Below the pieces are notes generated by a model that saw nothing but the letters and a program-made list of their open reading frames with translations, was not told the origin of the DNA and ran no database searches. From positions 1-7,006 of the forward strand of contig JAURJO010000383.1 in NCBI GenBank assembly GCA_030832235.1: a stretch of 7,006 nt of DNA. The letters run 5' to 3'. A program made the position numbers and the translations under genes. Every line of letters starts with the position of its first letter. The stretch's first letter is position 1. Below, in pieces: positions 5,918 to 7,006 of the stretch. This DNA is from Verrucomicrobiota bacterium (GTDB lineage: Bacteria; Verrucomicrobiota; Verrucomicrobiia; Opitutales; Opitutaceae).

Positions 5918-7006
5918 ATGAGCACCCCCCTCTCGACCGCGGCCGGGATCTCCCGGCGTCGTTTCATTCGTTCCGCTTCCGCCGGCGCGGCCGCGGCGGC
6001 GGCCTTCCCCGCGGTCCTGCGCGCCGCGCGACCCAACGGGAAGGTGCACCTCGCGGTCGTGGGCGTGAGTGCCCGCGGTTACGGGGACCTGCACAGCACG
6101 GCCTCGCATCCAAATGTTCATTACGTAGGGTTCTGCGACGTCGACACCAAGGCCTTCGCCAAGGCCGACGCCGATCATCCCGGCACACCGCATTTTTCCG
6201 ACTACCGGGTGATGTTGGAGAAGCTCGGTGACACGGTCGACGCGGTGATTGTGGCGACGCCGGACCACATGCACGCGCCCGTCGCCGTGGCCGCGATGCA
6301 GCGGGGGAAGCACGTGTTCTGCCAGAAGCCGCTTGCGCACACCGTGTGGGAATGCCGGCAGATGCGCCTTTGGGCGGAGAAGAAGGGTCTGATCACGCAG
6401 ATGGGAAACCAGATCCACTCCGCGGTGGAGTACCGCCTCGCGACCCGCCTGCTGCGCGAGGGGGTGATCGGCAAGGTGAAGGAGGTTCACTCCTGGGTGG
6501 CGGTCGGTGGCAACGAGCGCACCTGCCTGTTGGAGCCACCCGCGGAGGCGGCGCCCGTGCCCGAGGGCCTGGATTGGAACCTCTGGCTGGGCGCGGCACC
6601 CGAGCGACCTTTTTCCCCGGGGCTCTACCACCCGTTCGCGTGGCGCGACTGGCAGGACTTCGGCGGCGGCGCGCTCGGAGATTTCGGCTGCCACATCCTC
6701 GATCCGGTCTTCACCGGGCTCGGGCTCACCGCGCCGATCTCGGTCGCGGCGGAGAACAGCGGCGTCAATCGCCACATCTGGCCCACGACGGAGACGGTAC
6801 GCTACGTTTTCCCCGGCACCGAGTTCACGGCCGGCGACAAGCTCAAGGTCACCTGGACCGACGGTGGCCTCCGTCCGGAGCGCAAGCTGGCGGGAATGCC
6901 GGCGGAGCTCGATCTGCCCAAGAGCGGCTCGTTGTTCATCGGCGAGAAGGGCAACATGGTGCTGCCGCACGTCGGCGGGCCGCGGCTTTACCCCGTCGAG
7001 AACTTC
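5918..7006 (+). CDS. Tat-exported Gfo/Idh/MocA family oxidoreductase, 3' partial
   Basis: ATG at 5918 opens a frame that stays open to the last base of the window (363 codons, no stop). The N-terminus has a textbook twin-arginine signal, SRRRFIRS (residues 12-19), followed by an alanine-rich hydrophobic stretch to about 36. Next comes a Rossmann NAD(P)-binding start, LAVVGVSARGYG (45-56), an acidic strand end FCDVD, VIVATPDHMHAPVA, and the family's lysine motif as CQKPLAHT (Lys137). GDFGCHILDPVF (Asp255, His259, Asp262) belongs to the C-terminal dehydrogenase domain. The family oxidises, reduces or epimerises sugars and polyols with tightly bound NAD(P). Exported members are common in Verrucomicrobiota and Planctomycetota that degrade polysaccharides. 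Ser51 replaces the middle glycine of the usual GxGxxG. Exported relatives are usually roughly 430-460 residues, so perhaps a fifth is missing on the right. The substrate cannot be deduced. Confidence 0.92.
   Translation, partial: MSTPLSTAAGISRRRFIRSASAGAAAAAAFPAVLRAARPNGKVHLAVVGVSARGYGDLHSTASHPNVHYVGFCDVDTKAFAKADADHPGTPHFSDYRVMLEKLGDTVDAVIVATPDHMHAPVAVAAMQRGKHVFCQKPLAHTVWECRQMRLWAEKKGLITQMGNQIHSAVEYRLATRLLREGVIGKVKEVHSWVAVGGNERTCLLEPPAEAAPVPEGLDWNLWLGAAPERPFSPGLYHPFAWRDWQDFGGGALGDFGCHILDPVFTGLGLTAPISVAAENSGVNRHIWPTTETVRYVFPGTEFTAGDKLKVTWTDGGLRPERKLAGMPAELDLPKSGSLFIGEKGNMVLPHVGGPRLYPVENF

Noticed and set aside
5809..6036. Upstream extension of the phosphoesterase frame to 6036
   Set aside because: It would overlap the start of the divergent gene and would bury the twin-arginine signal 76 residues inside. 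The ATG at 5808 fits the signal peptide.
5510..6970. A 486-codon open frame on the minus strand opposite the oxidoreductase
   Set aside because: It overlaps the clearly conserved Gfo/Idh/MocA gene and the phosphoesterase N-terminus. Its composition is the His/Arg-rich type expected from the antisense of GC-rich codons, with no recognisable domain.

Overview
The window is high-GC bacterial DNA. The big Ig-like surface protein, its C-terminal paired module and the Tat-exported Gfo/Idh/MocA oxidoreductase are of a style I associate with Verrucomicrobiota of the Opitutaceae type (Opitutus, Lacunisphaera and relatives). This placement rests on family style alone and is moderately confident. Start codons lack clear Shine-Dalgarno sequences.

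Layout: (1) 2-3397, plus strand: the 3' part of a very large secreted or surface protein, cut by the left window edge. It has five Ig-like domains, a helical DUF4214-like region, another Ig domain and a duplicated C-terminal module. (2) 3488-4567, plus strand: a complete Old Yellow Enzyme family FMN-dependent alkene reductase. (3) 4568-4896: a gene-free convergent gap packed with a repeat family. There are five perfect copies of the 15-mer GGGGTCAGGGCGTTC in both orientations. Four of them bound two diverged units of 127 and 126 bp with identical inverted termini, and the inner pair folds into a long hairpin that looks like a bidirectional terminator. (4) 4897-5808, minus strand: a Tat-exported calcineurin-like metallophosphoesterase. 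(5) 5809-5917: a short divergent promoter region. (6) 5918-7006, plus strand: the N-terminal 363 codons of a Tat-exported Gfo/Idh/MocA oxidoreductase, cut by the right window edge.

The metallophosphoesterase and the oxidoreductase are divergently transcribed and both carry twin-arginine signals, so they may share regulation and act outside the cytoplasm. The alkene reductase has no visible signal peptide and appears cytoplasmic. I see no operon linking all of the genes. The most unusual part of the window is the repeat array: it looks like a REP/BIME- or MITE-type non-autonomous element family. No transposase is present in the window, so its mobility is inference.
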